A stretch of 29,829 nucleotides of DNA from a virus. The stretch is from positions 1 through 29,829 of the IMG/VR virus record IMGVR_UViG_3300008267_000520; one strand, 5' to 3'. This document shows, piece by piece, positions 16,130 through 24,451 of this stretch (positions are counted from its first letter, which is position 1; every line of letters begins with the position of its first letter). Under the pieces are notes generated by a model. The model searched no databases, had not been told where the DNA came from, and saw only the letters and a list, made by a program, of their open reading frames with translations. The position numbers and the translations under genes were made by a program.

Positions 16130-18085
16130 ATGGCAATTAACTATTCAGAATTTATAGCAAAAAATATTACCGCCGAATATAGGGGAATGAACTATATTGA
16201 ATACAATGATGGAGGGTTAGAAATGTATATTTCATTCCAAGCATTATTGCGTTTTATTTCTGAAAATTTAAATTTAATAAGTAATGGTGAGGGAATAGTT
16301 TCTATTGATTGGGAAAGTGATAAACCGTTTTATGCTTTATCGTGTCATATATCTACTGATTTAACTAAGTGTTATTTATATAATGAACAGTTAAATATAG
16401 AGGATGGAACAAATCCTGATCCTAATTTTGCTACTTTTCATCCTTTTTATCTTTTTAGAGATGATAATTTAACTCAAATTAATAAAGATTTATTAAATAA
16501 CTCTAATATACCCTCAAATAGAAAACAAAACTTTGCTTATCCTCAAATAGGGAACATAAATTATATTTATTTAAATACTGGTTATTTATCTAAAATAATT
16601 GCTGATAATTTAGATAAAGAAAATAAAATTACTTTACGAAATTTTTTACAAACAGCTTGTGATGATATTAACAGAGCATTAGGTGGTATAAATGATTTTC
16701 AAGTAGTAATTGATTCTGACCAAACACCTAATGTTTTAACTATTATTGACATAAACCAAAACCGTATTAAAGGATTAACTAAAAAATATGGTAATAACCA
16801 AAACTATACTTTAATACAAGCCCAAGGAATTGGACCCGACAATAACACTCAGGGATCATTTGTTACTAGCCTCAAAGCACAATCACAGATCACCCCAGAA
16901 ATTGCATCTGCTATTTCAATTGGTGCCCAAGCAAACGGAAATCAATTAGGTGAGGAAGCCACTAGTTTTAGTCGTTTAAGTAAAGGATTAATAGATCGGA
17001 TTTACCCAGACAAAATACTGTCATCTCAACCTACAGGTTCATTTGCTGATAGCTTTCAAGCAACCTTTAAGACTAACTTACAAGCATTTCAAAACTTAGT
17101 AGATAACTTACAGAAAAATCCACAACCTAATAGTGCTGCTGTTAGGCTATCCTTAAAAATGTCTGATGAAGATAACAATGGACCTATGGTATCGGATTTA
17201 TTTAAAGCAATAGTGGGTGAATTTACAGAAAAAAACCAATCTAATCCTACATTTATCCCTATTAAGTTAGACATTGAATTATTAGGTATTAGTGGAATAA
17301 AAATATTTCAACAGTTTGAATTATCAAGTGATGTATTACCATTAAGCTACCAAAATGACTTTAATTTTTTAATTACAGGTATTACTCATGAGGTAAGAAC
17401 ACACAAATGGATTACCAAATTAGCTACATTAACTTATTTAAAAGAAAAAGATTTAACTACTGCTCAAAAAGCAGACATTAAACCTCTTAAAGTATTAGGT
17501 CTTGATTTTTCAACTATCATTGTTGCCGGTGTTTGTAAACCTTATAAACTTAATACTCAATATAACAAACGTCCTTATAACATTTCTATAACTCAATTAA
17601 ATGATTCATTTAAAGCATGGGATCTTACTTTTGGAAATAATTACTTAATAACAGAACAATCAGGGTGGTGTGCTCGAGGGGTATATAATACTGCTGTAAA
17701 CTTCCAAAATTATAAAACAGGAAAAACAATATACATTAAACCTAATCTATTGCCATCAGGAGGTGATGCTAAAACTTCAGGGTATGATTTCCAATTAAAA
17801 ACCTTAGGATGGACCGGACAGTTAATAGGTGAAGGATTAAATAAAACCCAAATTCAACAAGCAATTAATAGTATTGACTATAACATTGGTGACATATTAA
17901 TTTATTACTCAGAAGACTCAGGTGATAGTAACGGATTATCTGGACACACTCAAATCTATGTAGGTTCTAAATCACCCTCAGGATGGTCATCGGATGTTAG
18001 GGACAACTATGGTTTTAGTTTTGTGTATAACAGTAAACCTTCAAATTGCTATACTTTATATTTATATCGTGTACCTAACTTTTAA
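16130..18085 (+). CDS. Baseplate hub protein with C-terminal CHAP peptidoglycan hydrolase
   Basis: A 651-aa protein. The N-terminal 450 residues look like a structural hub part (beta-rich, FQALLRFISENLNL near residues 37-50). The C-terminal 140 residues fit a CHAP amidase/endopeptidase: catalytic Cys514 in GWCARGVYN, a GDILIYYSED strand, and the His606 in SGHTQIYVG. Such an enzyme would cut peptidoglycan locally as the tail penetrates the wall, the role of the T4 gp5 lysozyme domain, but with a different enzyme fold fused to the hub. It is followed within two bases by the next baseplate gene. The Cys/His pair is visible; specificity cannot be read from sequence. Confidence 0.75.
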   Translation: MAINYSEFIAKNITAEYRGMNYIEYNDGGLEMYISFQALLRFISENLNLISNGEGIVSIDWESDKPFYALSCHISTDLTKCYLYNEQLNIEDGTNPDPNFATFHPFYLFRDDNLTQINKDLLNNSNIPSNRKQNFAYPQIGNINYIYLNTGYLSKIIADNLDKENKITLRNFLQTACDDINRALGGINDFQVVIDSDQTPNVLTIIDINQNRIKGLTKKYGNNQNYTLIQAQGIGPDNNTQGSFVTSLKAQSQITPEIASAISIGAQANGNQLGEEATSFSRLSKGLIDRIYPDKILSSQPTGSFADSFQATFKTNLQAFQNLVDNLQKNPQPNSAAVRLSLKMSDEDNNGPMVSDLFKAIVGEFTEKNQSNPTFIPIKLDIELLGISGIKIFQQFELSSDVLPLSYQNDFNFLITGITHEVRTHKWITKLATLTYLKEKDLTTAQKADIKPLKVLGLDFSTIIVAGVCKPYKLNTQYNKRPYNISITQLNDSFKAWDLTFGNNYLITEQSGWCARGVYNTAVNFQNYKTGKTIYIKPNLLPSGGDAKTSGYDFQLKTLGWTGQLIGEGLNKTQIQQAINSIDYNIGDILIYYSEDSGDSNGLSGHTQIYVGSKSPSGWSSDVRDNYGFSFVYNSKPSNCYTLYLYRVPNF

Positions 18086-18087
18086 TA

Positions 18088-18681
18088 ATGTACTATCCTA
18101 AATCACAAATAATAACCAATTTATATACTAATGGGGATAAATATGCATTACAACGTACCCCTAATGTACCTTATACCGGATATTATTATATAGTAAGTAC
18201 TGGTGATGTTTTTAGTGGTAGAAACCCAAGTGATGGTATTCCCCAAAAATTAGTTAATATATCTACTAAAGAATACAGTAGTGGTGCTGATCCGGATCCA
18301 AATAATTTTTCTTATTTATCAAGCCAGTATGATACTATTCGCCAACAAAACGGAGTACCACAATCGTTAAACTCATTGTTAGAACCTAAATATATTAAAC
18401 CATCACCCCAATATCCTTCATTTACTCGTTATTTTGTTAAAAAAGCGAACGAATTACAATTTATTGAGACAAGTTCCGATATTTATAATAAGATATTAAG
18501 TAAAGACAACACATATAATTGGCCTATTTACATTCCTTTTACCATACTCTGGACAACTAGTGGGGAAAACATGGAAACAGTAGCAAAAACCAATAAAAAT
18601 ATTGTTTTACTTGAAGAACAAAGAAAAAAATTGTATGGTTTAAGCAATTACTTTAAAAACTACAGCGAATTTTACCGATGA
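18088..18681 (+). CDS. Structural-region protein, function unknown
   Basis: A 197-aa Tyr/Ser/Asn-rich protein beginning MYYPKSQIITNLYTNGDKYA and containing YTGYYYIVSTGDVFSGRNPS. It has no membrane segment or known motif. The C-terminal 30 residues form a likely helix (NKNIVLLEEQRKKLYGLSNY). Its position right after the hub lysin, with a two-base gap, points to the baseplate. Its TGA overlaps the next ATG (ATGA). An exact TATTTATAA lies inside this gene at 18480-18488, probably by chance. Confidence 0.65.
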   Translation: MYYPKSQIITNLYTNGDKYALQRTPNVPYTGYYYIVSTGDVFSGRNPSDGIPQKLVNISTKEYSSGADPDPNNFSYLSSQYDTIRQQNGVPQSLNSLLEPKYIKPSPQYPSFTRYFVKKANELQFIETSSDIYNKILSKDNTYNWPIYIPFTILWTTSGENMETVAKTNKNIVLLEEQRKKLYGLSNYFKNYSEFYR

Positions 18682-19049
18682 AAAAATCCCTATTAAAAGA
18701 AATTATACAAGAATCAGTGCGTTATGCGTTGTATGAGCAAAAATTCCTTAACGAGGAAGTAGAAGCATCAATTACTAAACAAGAGGCACTTGATAAAATT
18801 ATATTAACCAAGGGAAAACGATTCTCAGCAACCTTTAAAAAGAAAAACGGACAACGACGAGTTATGACTGCTGTAACTAGAGAGTCCCCTATATATAAAA
18901 GAGCATTACGAGGTGGAAAATTACCTTATGATCCATTCCAAAAAGGAGTAATTCCTGTATTTGATTTAGGAAAAAACTTTTTTAGAATGATAAATGTCAA
19001 CGGCCTTGAAACTTTAAAAATTGATAACGAGGTGTTTATAGTTAGATAA
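18678..19049 (+). CDS. Small basic protein, possible SH3-like fold, candidate capsid-targeting N-terminus
   Basis: A 123-aa protein, basic after residue 45. The first 12 residues, MKKSLLKEIIQE, form an amphipathic helix ending in an I-x-E site like those cut by the T4 prohead protease. The rest, from KGKRFSATFKKKNGQRRVMT to RMINVNGLETLKIDNEVF, is beta-rich and resembles small SH3-like phage proteins that contain a 'KYDP...VYDL..RMIN' pattern. Function unknown. The stop is one base from the ATG of the next gene, so the two small proteins are probably co-translated. Confidence 0.65.
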   Translation: MKKSLLKEIIQESVRYALYEQKFLNEEVEASITKQEALDKIILTKGKRFSATFKKKNGQRRVMTAVTRESPIYKRALRGGKLPYDPFQKGVIPVFDLGKNFFRMINVNGLETLKIDNEVFIVR

Positions 19050-19050
19050 T

Positions 19051-19440
19051 ATGGACCATTTTAACTTAAAACAATTCTTAGTAGAAAATAAATTAACTGA
19101 AAATTCTCGTTTAAAGGAAATCAAAGTTACACCTGGAAACACAGGACTAAGCAATTTTAATGATGAAGACGATAATGATTTTAATCTAAATGATGCTTAC
19201 TTAAATTCTCAATATGTGGCTCCTTATGAGGATGTATTAGATATTATTGAATCTTATGAAGATGAAGATATACTAAACGATTTTATAAATGACTTTCCTG
19301 AAGGTGAACCTATAAACAGAACCCAATATGATGACTTTGTTATGGATTATATAGATGATATGAGTGAAGTATCGTTTATTCAAGCTAACTGGGTAAGTAT
19401 TTGGGATGATGATATTTACGAAAAAGCTGGACTAACTTAA
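19051..19440 (+). CDS. Small acidic protein with candidate capsid-targeting N-terminus
   Basis: A 129-aa very acidic protein (stretches such as NDEDDNDF and ESYEDEDILNDF). The N-terminus MDHFNLKQFLVE (L-x-E at residues 10-12) and a second L-x-E at 21-23 resemble the capsid-targeting peptides of T4 internal proteins. The following IKVTPG is nearly repeated in the 99-aa protein at 21184 (IKVVPG). High acidity would suit a DNA-mimic or an internal protein, but this is inference. It ends the late gene block; the polymerase promoter follows. Confidence 0.65.
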   Translation: MDHFNLKQFLVENKLTENSRLKEIKVTPGNTGLSNFNDEDDNDFNLNDAYLNSQYVAPYEDVLDIIESYEDEDILNDFINDFPEGEPINRTQYDDFVMDYIDDMSEVSFIQANWVSIWDDDIYEKAGLT

Positions 19441-19445
19441 AAAAT

Positions 19446-19476
19446 TTGGCTTTTTAAATCTTTTATCGTATATTAA
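19446..19476 (+). promoter_or_regulatory. Host-type promoter TTGG-N19-TATATTAA
   Basis: TTGG (19446-19449) and TATATTAA (19469-19476) are separated by exactly 19 bases as in the three sister promoters. It lies 18 bases before the GTG start of the polymerase gene and begins the early/replication block. Confidence 0.6.
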
Positions 19477-19494
19477 GGTAAAAGGTTATATCAA

Positions 19495-20772
19495 GTGTTT
19501 TGGCTCGTCGAAAATAATAAACAATTACAATACTTTATTGATGTTAATAAAAATAAAGACATTAGTGAGGTATTTGTTGAAGTTGTTCAAAGCAACGATT
19601 TATATCATCCCGCATTAACTACCCCCTGTTTATTTTATGTTCGTCCTATAGGGTATAAAAAAGGATTTATGTTCCCTATCAACCATAATGATACATTCTC
19701 GGTTGATCTTAAACTACTAAAAGCATTATTTGACTCATTCGATACAGTATATGTGCGAGATAAAAAAGCAACATTATACCATTTTAAACACCACAACATT
19801 CAGGATTTAAATTTTATATCTAATATTGAAAAATTAGATTTTAACACTCCTGTTCACCAACATTTCTATCAGAAATACGGAGATAGAAATGATATAAATA
19901 AAATTATCCCTATTGTAAAACATTATGAACGGTGTGAATTAATTTATGATAAAATTAAACCCGTTTTATTTATGGATAAACCACCCCATTTTTATTTCTA
20001 TAACAATAATGTTGCTCCTGTTTTCTACATGATTGAAAAAAATGGAATGGGGATTAATAAACACGACCTTGATAAATTTTATGAAATACTACACGAATCC
20101 TATTCAATCAGTGATGATAAAATATTTACTCAATACAACCTTTACACAACAACAAGGAGACCATCTAATAGTTTTAATAGCGTTAATTTTGCGGCCTTAA
20201 ACAAGGATAGTGGTGCTCGTAAATCGTTTATTGCTCAAAACGATTATTTAGTTGAATTTGACATTTCATCTTACCACCCTACATTAGCAAATAAGTTAAT
20301 GGGTGGTGACTTTGACATTTCCCAATTATATGAGCAAGTAGGTAAAGAAAATGTATTTAGACAATTGTATGGTGGTATCCAAGAACAATATTTAGATATA
20401 CCTTTCTTTGCTAAATGTAAAGAATACATAGACAATAACTGGAAGATATACAATAACTCAGGTAAAGTTAGCGTGCCCATTTCAGGTTATTGCCTTGAAA
20501 ACATTGACAATCCTAACCCATATAAATTATTCAATTACATACTTCAAAATTACGAGACATCACTTAATATTAATATATTACGTAAAATAATTGAATTATT
20601 AAAAGGAAAACAAACAAAACCTATACTATATGTGTATGACTCTATTTTACTTGACTATGCTCAAGCCGACGGGGAGGAATTATTAACCGACATACACAAC
20701 ATATTTACACAACAAGGATTAACAGTAAAAACACAACATGGAGCTAACTACAACAACCTTCGTCCCCTATGA
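19495..20772 (+). CDS. Compact family A DNA polymerase (no visible proofreading domain)
   Basis: A 425-aa protein with the three palm/finger motifs of family A polymerases. Motif A is EFDISSYHPTLA (Asp256, metal binding). Motif B is KENVFRQLYGG, where Lys284, Phe288, Tyr292 and Gly293 have the same spacing as K758, F762, Y766 and G767 of E. coli Pol I. Motif C is VYDSILLDY (Asp382). A TTRRPSN segment precedes motif A in the place of TGR. The N-terminal 170 residues keep no DEDD exonuclease residues that I can see, so proofreading is lost or carried by another protein. The usual size is 600-900 aa. The start is GTG with a weak AAAGG in front. Probable replicative enzyme in place of T4 gp43. 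Confidence 0.75.
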   Translation: MFWLVENNKQLQYFIDVNKNKDISEVFVEVVQSNDLYHPALTTPCLFYVRPIGYKKGFMFPINHNDTFSVDLKLLKALFDSFDTVYVRDKKATLYHFKHHNIQDLNFISNIEKLDFNTPVHQHFYQKYGDRNDINKIIPIVKHYERCELIYDKIKPVLFMDKPPHFYFYNNNVAPVFYMIEKNGMGINKHDLDKFYEILHESYSISDDKIFTQYNLYTTTRRPSNSFNSVNFAALNKDSGARKSFIAQNDYLVEFDISSYHPTLANKLMGGDFDISQLYEQVGKENVFRQLYGGIQEQYLDIPFFAKCKEYIDNNWKIYNNSGKVSVPISGYCLENIDNPNPYKLFNYILQNYETSLNINILRKIIELLKGKQTKPILYVYDSILLDYAQADGEELLTDIHNIFTQQGLTVKTQHGANYNNLRPL

Positions 20773-20794
20773 TATTTATGGCCATACTGAAGAT

Positions 20795-21187
20795 ATGGCG
20801 CTTACCAACAAGTTATTTTGCACGTTCGTAGAAGAGCAACAAATTGATGGATTTATTGAAGACATCAAAAATTATTATACAATAGCATACAATAAAATAT
20901 TTGTTTTATATGTGAAGAGTAATAACGAGTACGTTTGTACTTACAATATTATGGAAACAGAAATTGATGAGATTCCTTATAATACTATTTTAGTACACCG
21001 TAAAAAGGAATCAAATACGTTATATACAATTAATGCTTTAAATGAGTTAATTAAAAAATTAAATGATGGTGTTGTTGATGTTAACTATAGAATCAACTGG
21101 CAACATTACAAGAATACTATTTTACTCACTCAGCACGATGAATTAAAACAACTACGAACTAAGATTTACAAAATTGTTGAATTGTGA
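20795..21187 (+). CDS. Hypothetical protein downstream of the polymerase
   Basis: A 130-aa protein with alternating helices and strands (YNKIFVLYVKSNNEYVCTY, INALNELIKKLNDGVVDV, LKQLRTKIYKIVEL); no known motif. An in-frame ATG at 20738 would add 19 residues but would overlap the polymerase gene; ATG 20795 is 22 bases past the polymerase stop and is preferred. A degenerate TATTTATG (20773-20780) precedes it. The stop overlaps the GTG of the next gene (GTGA). By position it belongs to the replication block. Confidence 0.55.
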   Translation: MALTNKLFCTFVEEQQIDGFIEDIKNYYTIAYNKIFVLYVKSNNEYVCTYNIMETEIDEIPYNTILVHRKKESNTLYTINALNELIKKLNDGVVDVNYRINWQHYKNTILLTQHDELKQLRTKIYKIVEL

Positions 21188-21483
21188 TCAAATTAACAGA
21201 CATACTGAATGAAATAAAAGTTGTGCCTGGTGGAGTTAAAGGAATATATATACTAAAAACAATTTGGGATGCAGACCGAGAGTGTGATGTATCTGTAGAA
21301 GTATTTCGTACTGAAAAAGAAGCAGAAAATTATGCCCTTACCCGCATGTGGGAATCAATGTCCGATAATGAAGATACTGAGTTATCTCAAGAAGAATTTC
21401 TTGGTACTTATTCATTTAACGATTATATTGATGGAACTATAGGTTATGAAGAACCTAGATATGAAATAGAAAAAGCAAAATAA
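21184..21483 (+). CDS. Small acidic protein with candidate capsid-targeting N-terminus, GTG start
   Basis: A 99-aa acidic protein. Its first ten residues, MIKLTDILNE, end in an L-x-E site and match in length and style the targeting peptide of T4 internal proteins; IKVVPGG follows, close to IKVTPG in the 129-aa protein at 19051. The body has VEVFRTEKEAENYALTRMWE and acidic patches (SDNEDTELSQEE). The start is GTG 21184, overlapping the previous TGA. No homologue is recognised. Confidence 0.62.
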   Translation: MIKLTDILNEIKVVPGGVKGIYILKTIWDADRECDVSVEVFRTEKEAENYALTRMWESMSDNEDTELSQEEFLGTYSFNDYIDGTIGYEEPRYEIEKAK

Positions 21484-21490
21484 AAAAAAT

Positions 21491-21504
21491 TTGTATGTTA
21501 TAGT
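21491..21504 (+). promoter_or_regulatory. Promoter-like element TTGTATGTTATAGT before the SSB gene
   Basis: This 14-mer is identical to the one at 28567-28580. Its TATGTTAT matches the -7 box of the sister promoters, but no TTGG lies 19 bases upstream (the DNA there is AAAA), so it may need an activator. The ATG of the SSB gene is 17 bases downstream. Confidence 0.5.
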
Positions 21505-21520
21505 GTAAATAAAAGTTATT

Positions 21521-22333
21521 ATGGATTTAAATGCTATTAAACAGAGGCTAAATGCCATGCAGCAGAAACCCGGTAAGAAAAACTCGGGTGAAGATCGCAA
21601 AAAATTCTTTTGGAAACCTTCGGTTGGTAAACAGGTTATCCGAATCGTCCCTTCAGCGTTTGACAAAACGAATCCTTTCAAAGAGTTGTATTTCCACTAT
21701 GGAATTGGAAACCGTACAATGATCTCTCCAATGAACTTTGGTGACAAAGATCCTATTGTTGAGTTTGCAAAACAACTCCGCCAGTCTCAAGACAAAGAAA
21801 ACTGGAAATTGGCTAAAAAATTGGATCCTAAAATGCGTATTTTTGCACCCGTAATCGTTCGTGGTGAAGAGCATTTGGGTGTTCGTTTGTGGGAATTTGG
21901 TAAAGAAATTTACTTGGAATTCTTGTCATTGGCTGATGATGAGGATATCGGGGATTACACTGACGTCTATGAGGGTAGAGACATTACTGTTGACACAGTT
22001 GGACCAGATGTTACTGGTACTGCCTACAACAAGTCCTCTATTCGCGTTAAGACTAAACAGTCAAACTTGACCGAAGACAAAGAAACAGCTAAAAAATGGT
22101 TAGCCGAACAACCTGACCCAACTGAATTGTACAAGCGCTATGAATTTGATGAAATGAAGCGTTTGTTGCAAGAATGGTTGAACCCTGAGGAAGCAGCTCC
22201 TGTTTCTACAGTTGAAGCTGAGGAAGAAGAAATTGTACAACCTGCAAAACCAAACTATGCTTTGACTCCTAAAGAAAGCAAAGTAGACAAATTTGATTCT
22301 TTGTTTGGTGATGATGATGATCTACCGTTCTAA
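21521..22333 (+). CDS. Single-stranded DNA-binding protein, gp32-like, lacking the zinc site
   Basis: A 270-aa protein. The N-terminal basic region (MDLNAIKQRLNAMQ, KKFFWKP) is followed by GKQVIRIVPSAF, FHYGIGNRT and an OB-fold-like core (residues about 30-200), and it ends in an acidic tail with GDDDDLPF. This is the plan of T4 gp32, which coats ssDNA and recruits replication and recombination proteins through its tail. T4 gp32 (301 aa) binds zinc through one His and three Cys; here the matching region reads NFGDKDPIVEF and the whole protein has no cysteine. Adjacent uvsX supports the call. CGT and TTG codons suggest high expression. Confidence 0.85.
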   Translation: MDLNAIKQRLNAMQQKPGKKNSGEDRKKFFWKPSVGKQVIRIVPSAFDKTNPFKELYFHYGIGNRTMISPMNFGDKDPIVEFAKQLRQSQDKENWKLAKKLDPKMRIFAPVIVRGEEHLGVRLWEFGKEIYLEFLSLADDEDIGDYTDVYEGRDITVDTVGPDVTGTAYNKSSIRVKTKQSNLTEDKETAKKWLAEQPDPTELYKRYEFDEMKRLLQEWLNPEEAAPVSTVEAEEEEIVQPAKPNYALTPKESKVDKFDSLFGDDDDLPF

Positions 22334-22335
22334 TT

Positions 22336-23418
22336 ATGGCAAGAAAATCATTGACTGAGGCTGTATCCTCAGAAATCCAGGGAAACTTTGACCTTGAACG
22401 TTTTAAGGAGAAAAAACTCCTTAACACAAACGTAAAATTCAAGGAACAAAGATGGATTCCCTTCTCAAATGCACTCCAACAATCGATTTCGGTTGTTGGA
22501 GCCCCTATGGGGCACATTACATTGTTACGAGGCCACAGTAACACAGGTAAAACAACTGCATTGCTTGAGCTAGCAATTAGCGCTCAAAAGATGAACATTC
22601 TACCTGTATTCATTATTACCGAAATGAAATGGTCTTGGGAACACGCTAAAACAATGGGTTTTCAACTTAATGATGTAATTGATCCTGAAACCGGCGAGGT
22701 AACTGACCATAATGGATTTTTTATCTATAAAGATAGGTCATCTTTAGGTACAATCGAAGACGTAGCTGAATTTATTGCTGATTTGTTAGACGAGCAGAAA
22801 AAAGGTAATTTACCTTATGATTTGTGTTTCTTCTGGGATTCAATTGGTTCAATACCATGTAAAATGAGTGTTGAGGCTAATAAGAATAACCCAATGTGGA
22901 ACGCAGGTGCTATGTCTCAACAATTTGGTAACTTTATTAACCAACGTTTCCCATTATCTAGAAAAGAAACAGCACCCTATACCAATACTATGGTAGCTAT
23001 TAACAAAATTTGGGTTGCCCCTGCTGAAAATATCATGGCTCAGCCTAAAATGAAAATGAAAAATGGTGAAACCATGTTCTTAGATGCATCTATTGTATTA
23101 ACTTTTGGTAACATTACTAACAGTGGTACAAGTAAAATTAAAGCAACTAAAGATGGTAAGGAAGTAGAATTTGCTGTGCGAACTAAGGTATCATGTGATA
23201 AAAACCACGTAACCGGATTACAAACTAAGAGTGTTGTAATTGCTACGATTCACGGTTTTATTGAAGATGATAAAAAAGACATCGATGCCTATAAGAAAGC
23301 ACATTCTAGTGAGTGGAAAGACATTTTGGGTGACGGTAAATTTGATGTTATTGAAGACACATCAGATTGGAACGAATCAACGCGTGATATTCCTTTGGGA
23401 TTGATGGATGAAGAATAG
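22336..23418 (+). CDS. uvsX: UvsX-like RecA family recombinase
   Basis: A 360-aa strand-exchange ATPase. The Walker A motif GHSNTGKT is at residues 66-73, Walker B is LCFFWDS (Asp168), and a TEMKW catalytic segment lies at about 95-99, where RecA/UvsX proteins keep the activating glutamate. T4 UvsX has 391 residues. In T4 it loads on gp32-coated ssDNA and starts recombination-dependent replication. Start two bases after the gp32-like stop. The C-terminus overlaps the next gene by 11 bases. DNA pairing loops are harder to identify by eye. Confidence 0.88.
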   Translation: MARKSLTEAVSSEIQGNFDLERFKEKKLLNTNVKFKEQRWIPFSNALQQSISVVGAPMGHITLLRGHSNTGKTTALLELAISAQKMNILPVFIITEMKWSWEHAKTMGFQLNDVIDPETGEVTDHNGFFIYKDRSSLGTIEDVAEFIADLLDEQKKGNLPYDLCFFWDSIGSIPCKMSVEANKNNPMWNAGAMSQQFGNFINQRFPLSRKETAPYTNTMVAINKIWVAPAENIMAQPKMKMKNGETMFLDASIVLTFGNITNSGTSKIKATKDGKEVEFAVRTKVSCDKNHVTGLQTKSVVIATIHGFIEDDKKDIDAYKKAHSSEWKDILGDGKFDVIEDTSDWNESTRDIPLGLMDEE

Positions 23419-24448
23419 TGATTTACTTAGGCTTCTCGACAATATAAAACAAGAGGAAACACCACACTCCTTTGATAAAAATAGTAGAATACTATTAGTA
23501 GATGGTTTAAATCTATTTTTTAGGAACTTTGCTATGATCAATTATGTAAACCAAAATGGAGTACATATTGGTGGATTAGGAGGATTTCTTCGCTCATTAG
23601 GAGCCCTTATTAAATTAAACCAACCAACCTCAGTTTATGTAGTATTCGACGGAATGGGTTCTTCTATTAATCGGAAGAACCTACTTCCCGAATACAAATC
23701 TAACCGAAATATTACCCGAATTACTAATTGGGATATATTTGATAGTTTAGAGGAAGAAAATGATGCTAAGGTTGACCAAATATCTAGATTAATACATTAC
23801 TTACGTTGTTTACCTGTTAATATAATTTCATTAGACAAGGCCGAGGCCGATGATGTTATCGCGTATTTAGCGAATTACTACAGTAATTTAAACAACTCTA
23901 AAGTAGTCATAGTATCTAGCGATAAAGACTTTATTCAATTAGTAAACGCAAATATTACAGTATATCGTCCTACTGAAAAAGATTTTTATACACCTAGTAC
24001 TGTAAAGGAAAAATTTGGAATATTATCATCTAATTTTATTATTTATAAAACATTATTAGGAGATAATTCTGATAAAGTTAAAGGTATTAAAGGGTTAGGT
24101 GAGAAGGGTTTATTAAAGCGTTTCCCTGAATTGGCCGAGAAAGAATTATCATTAAATGACATTTTAAGTATTAGTGGGGAAAAATACAAAGAACACATTG
24201 TTTATTCTAGAATAGTATTTGAGGAAAACAATTTGCGAATCAACTATCAGTTAATGGATTTACAAAATCCCTTGGTAGATGAAAGCCAAATTCGTATACT
24301 CAAGGAAGCAATAGATAAGCAAGTACCCTCTTTAGATATCCCGTCATTTATTCATTTATACAATGAGGATGGTTTAGGTAATATCTTAAAAAATGCTAAT
24401 TATTGGTTACAAGAGAATTTTAAAGTATTAAACAGTTTTAGAAAGTAA
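23408..24448 (+). CDS. 5'-3' exonuclease/RNase H of the FEN family (T4 rnh-like)
   Basis: A 346-aa flap/5' nuclease. Metal-binding residues are in order: LLVDGLNLFF (Asp32), VFDG near residue 82, KAEADDVIAYL (Glu146, Asp148, Asp149), SSDKDF (Asp172, Asp174) and GDNSDKVKG (Asp219, Asp222), followed by a helix-hairpin-helix GIKGLGEKG. In T4 the RNase H of this family removes RNA primers from lagging strands, with gp32 as partner. The ATG overlaps the end of uvsX and is the only plausible start. Confidence 0.88.
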   Translation: MKNSDLLRLLDNIKQEETPHSFDKNSRILLVDGLNLFFRNFAMINYVNQNGVHIGGLGGFLRSLGALIKLNQPTSVYVVFDGMGSSINRKNLLPEYKSNRNITRITNWDIFDSLEEENDAKVDQISRLIHYLRCLPVNIISLDKAEADDVIAYLANYYSNLNNSKVVIVSSDKDFIQLVNANITVYRPTEKDFYTPSTVKEKFGILSSNFIIYKTLLGDNSDKVKGIKGLGEKGLLKRFPELAEKELSLNDILSISGEKYKEHIVYSRIVFEENNLRINYQLMDLQNPLVDESQIRILKEAIDKQVPSLDIPSFIHLYNEDGLGNILKNANYWLQENFKVLNSFRK

Positions 24449-24451
24449 GTT

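Noticed and set aside
18480-18488. Exact TATTTATAA inside the 18088 gene (another at 24040-24048 inside the exonuclease gene)
   Set aside because: Neither is preceded by AA or followed by CAAA near a start codon; expected by chance in AT-rich coding DNA.
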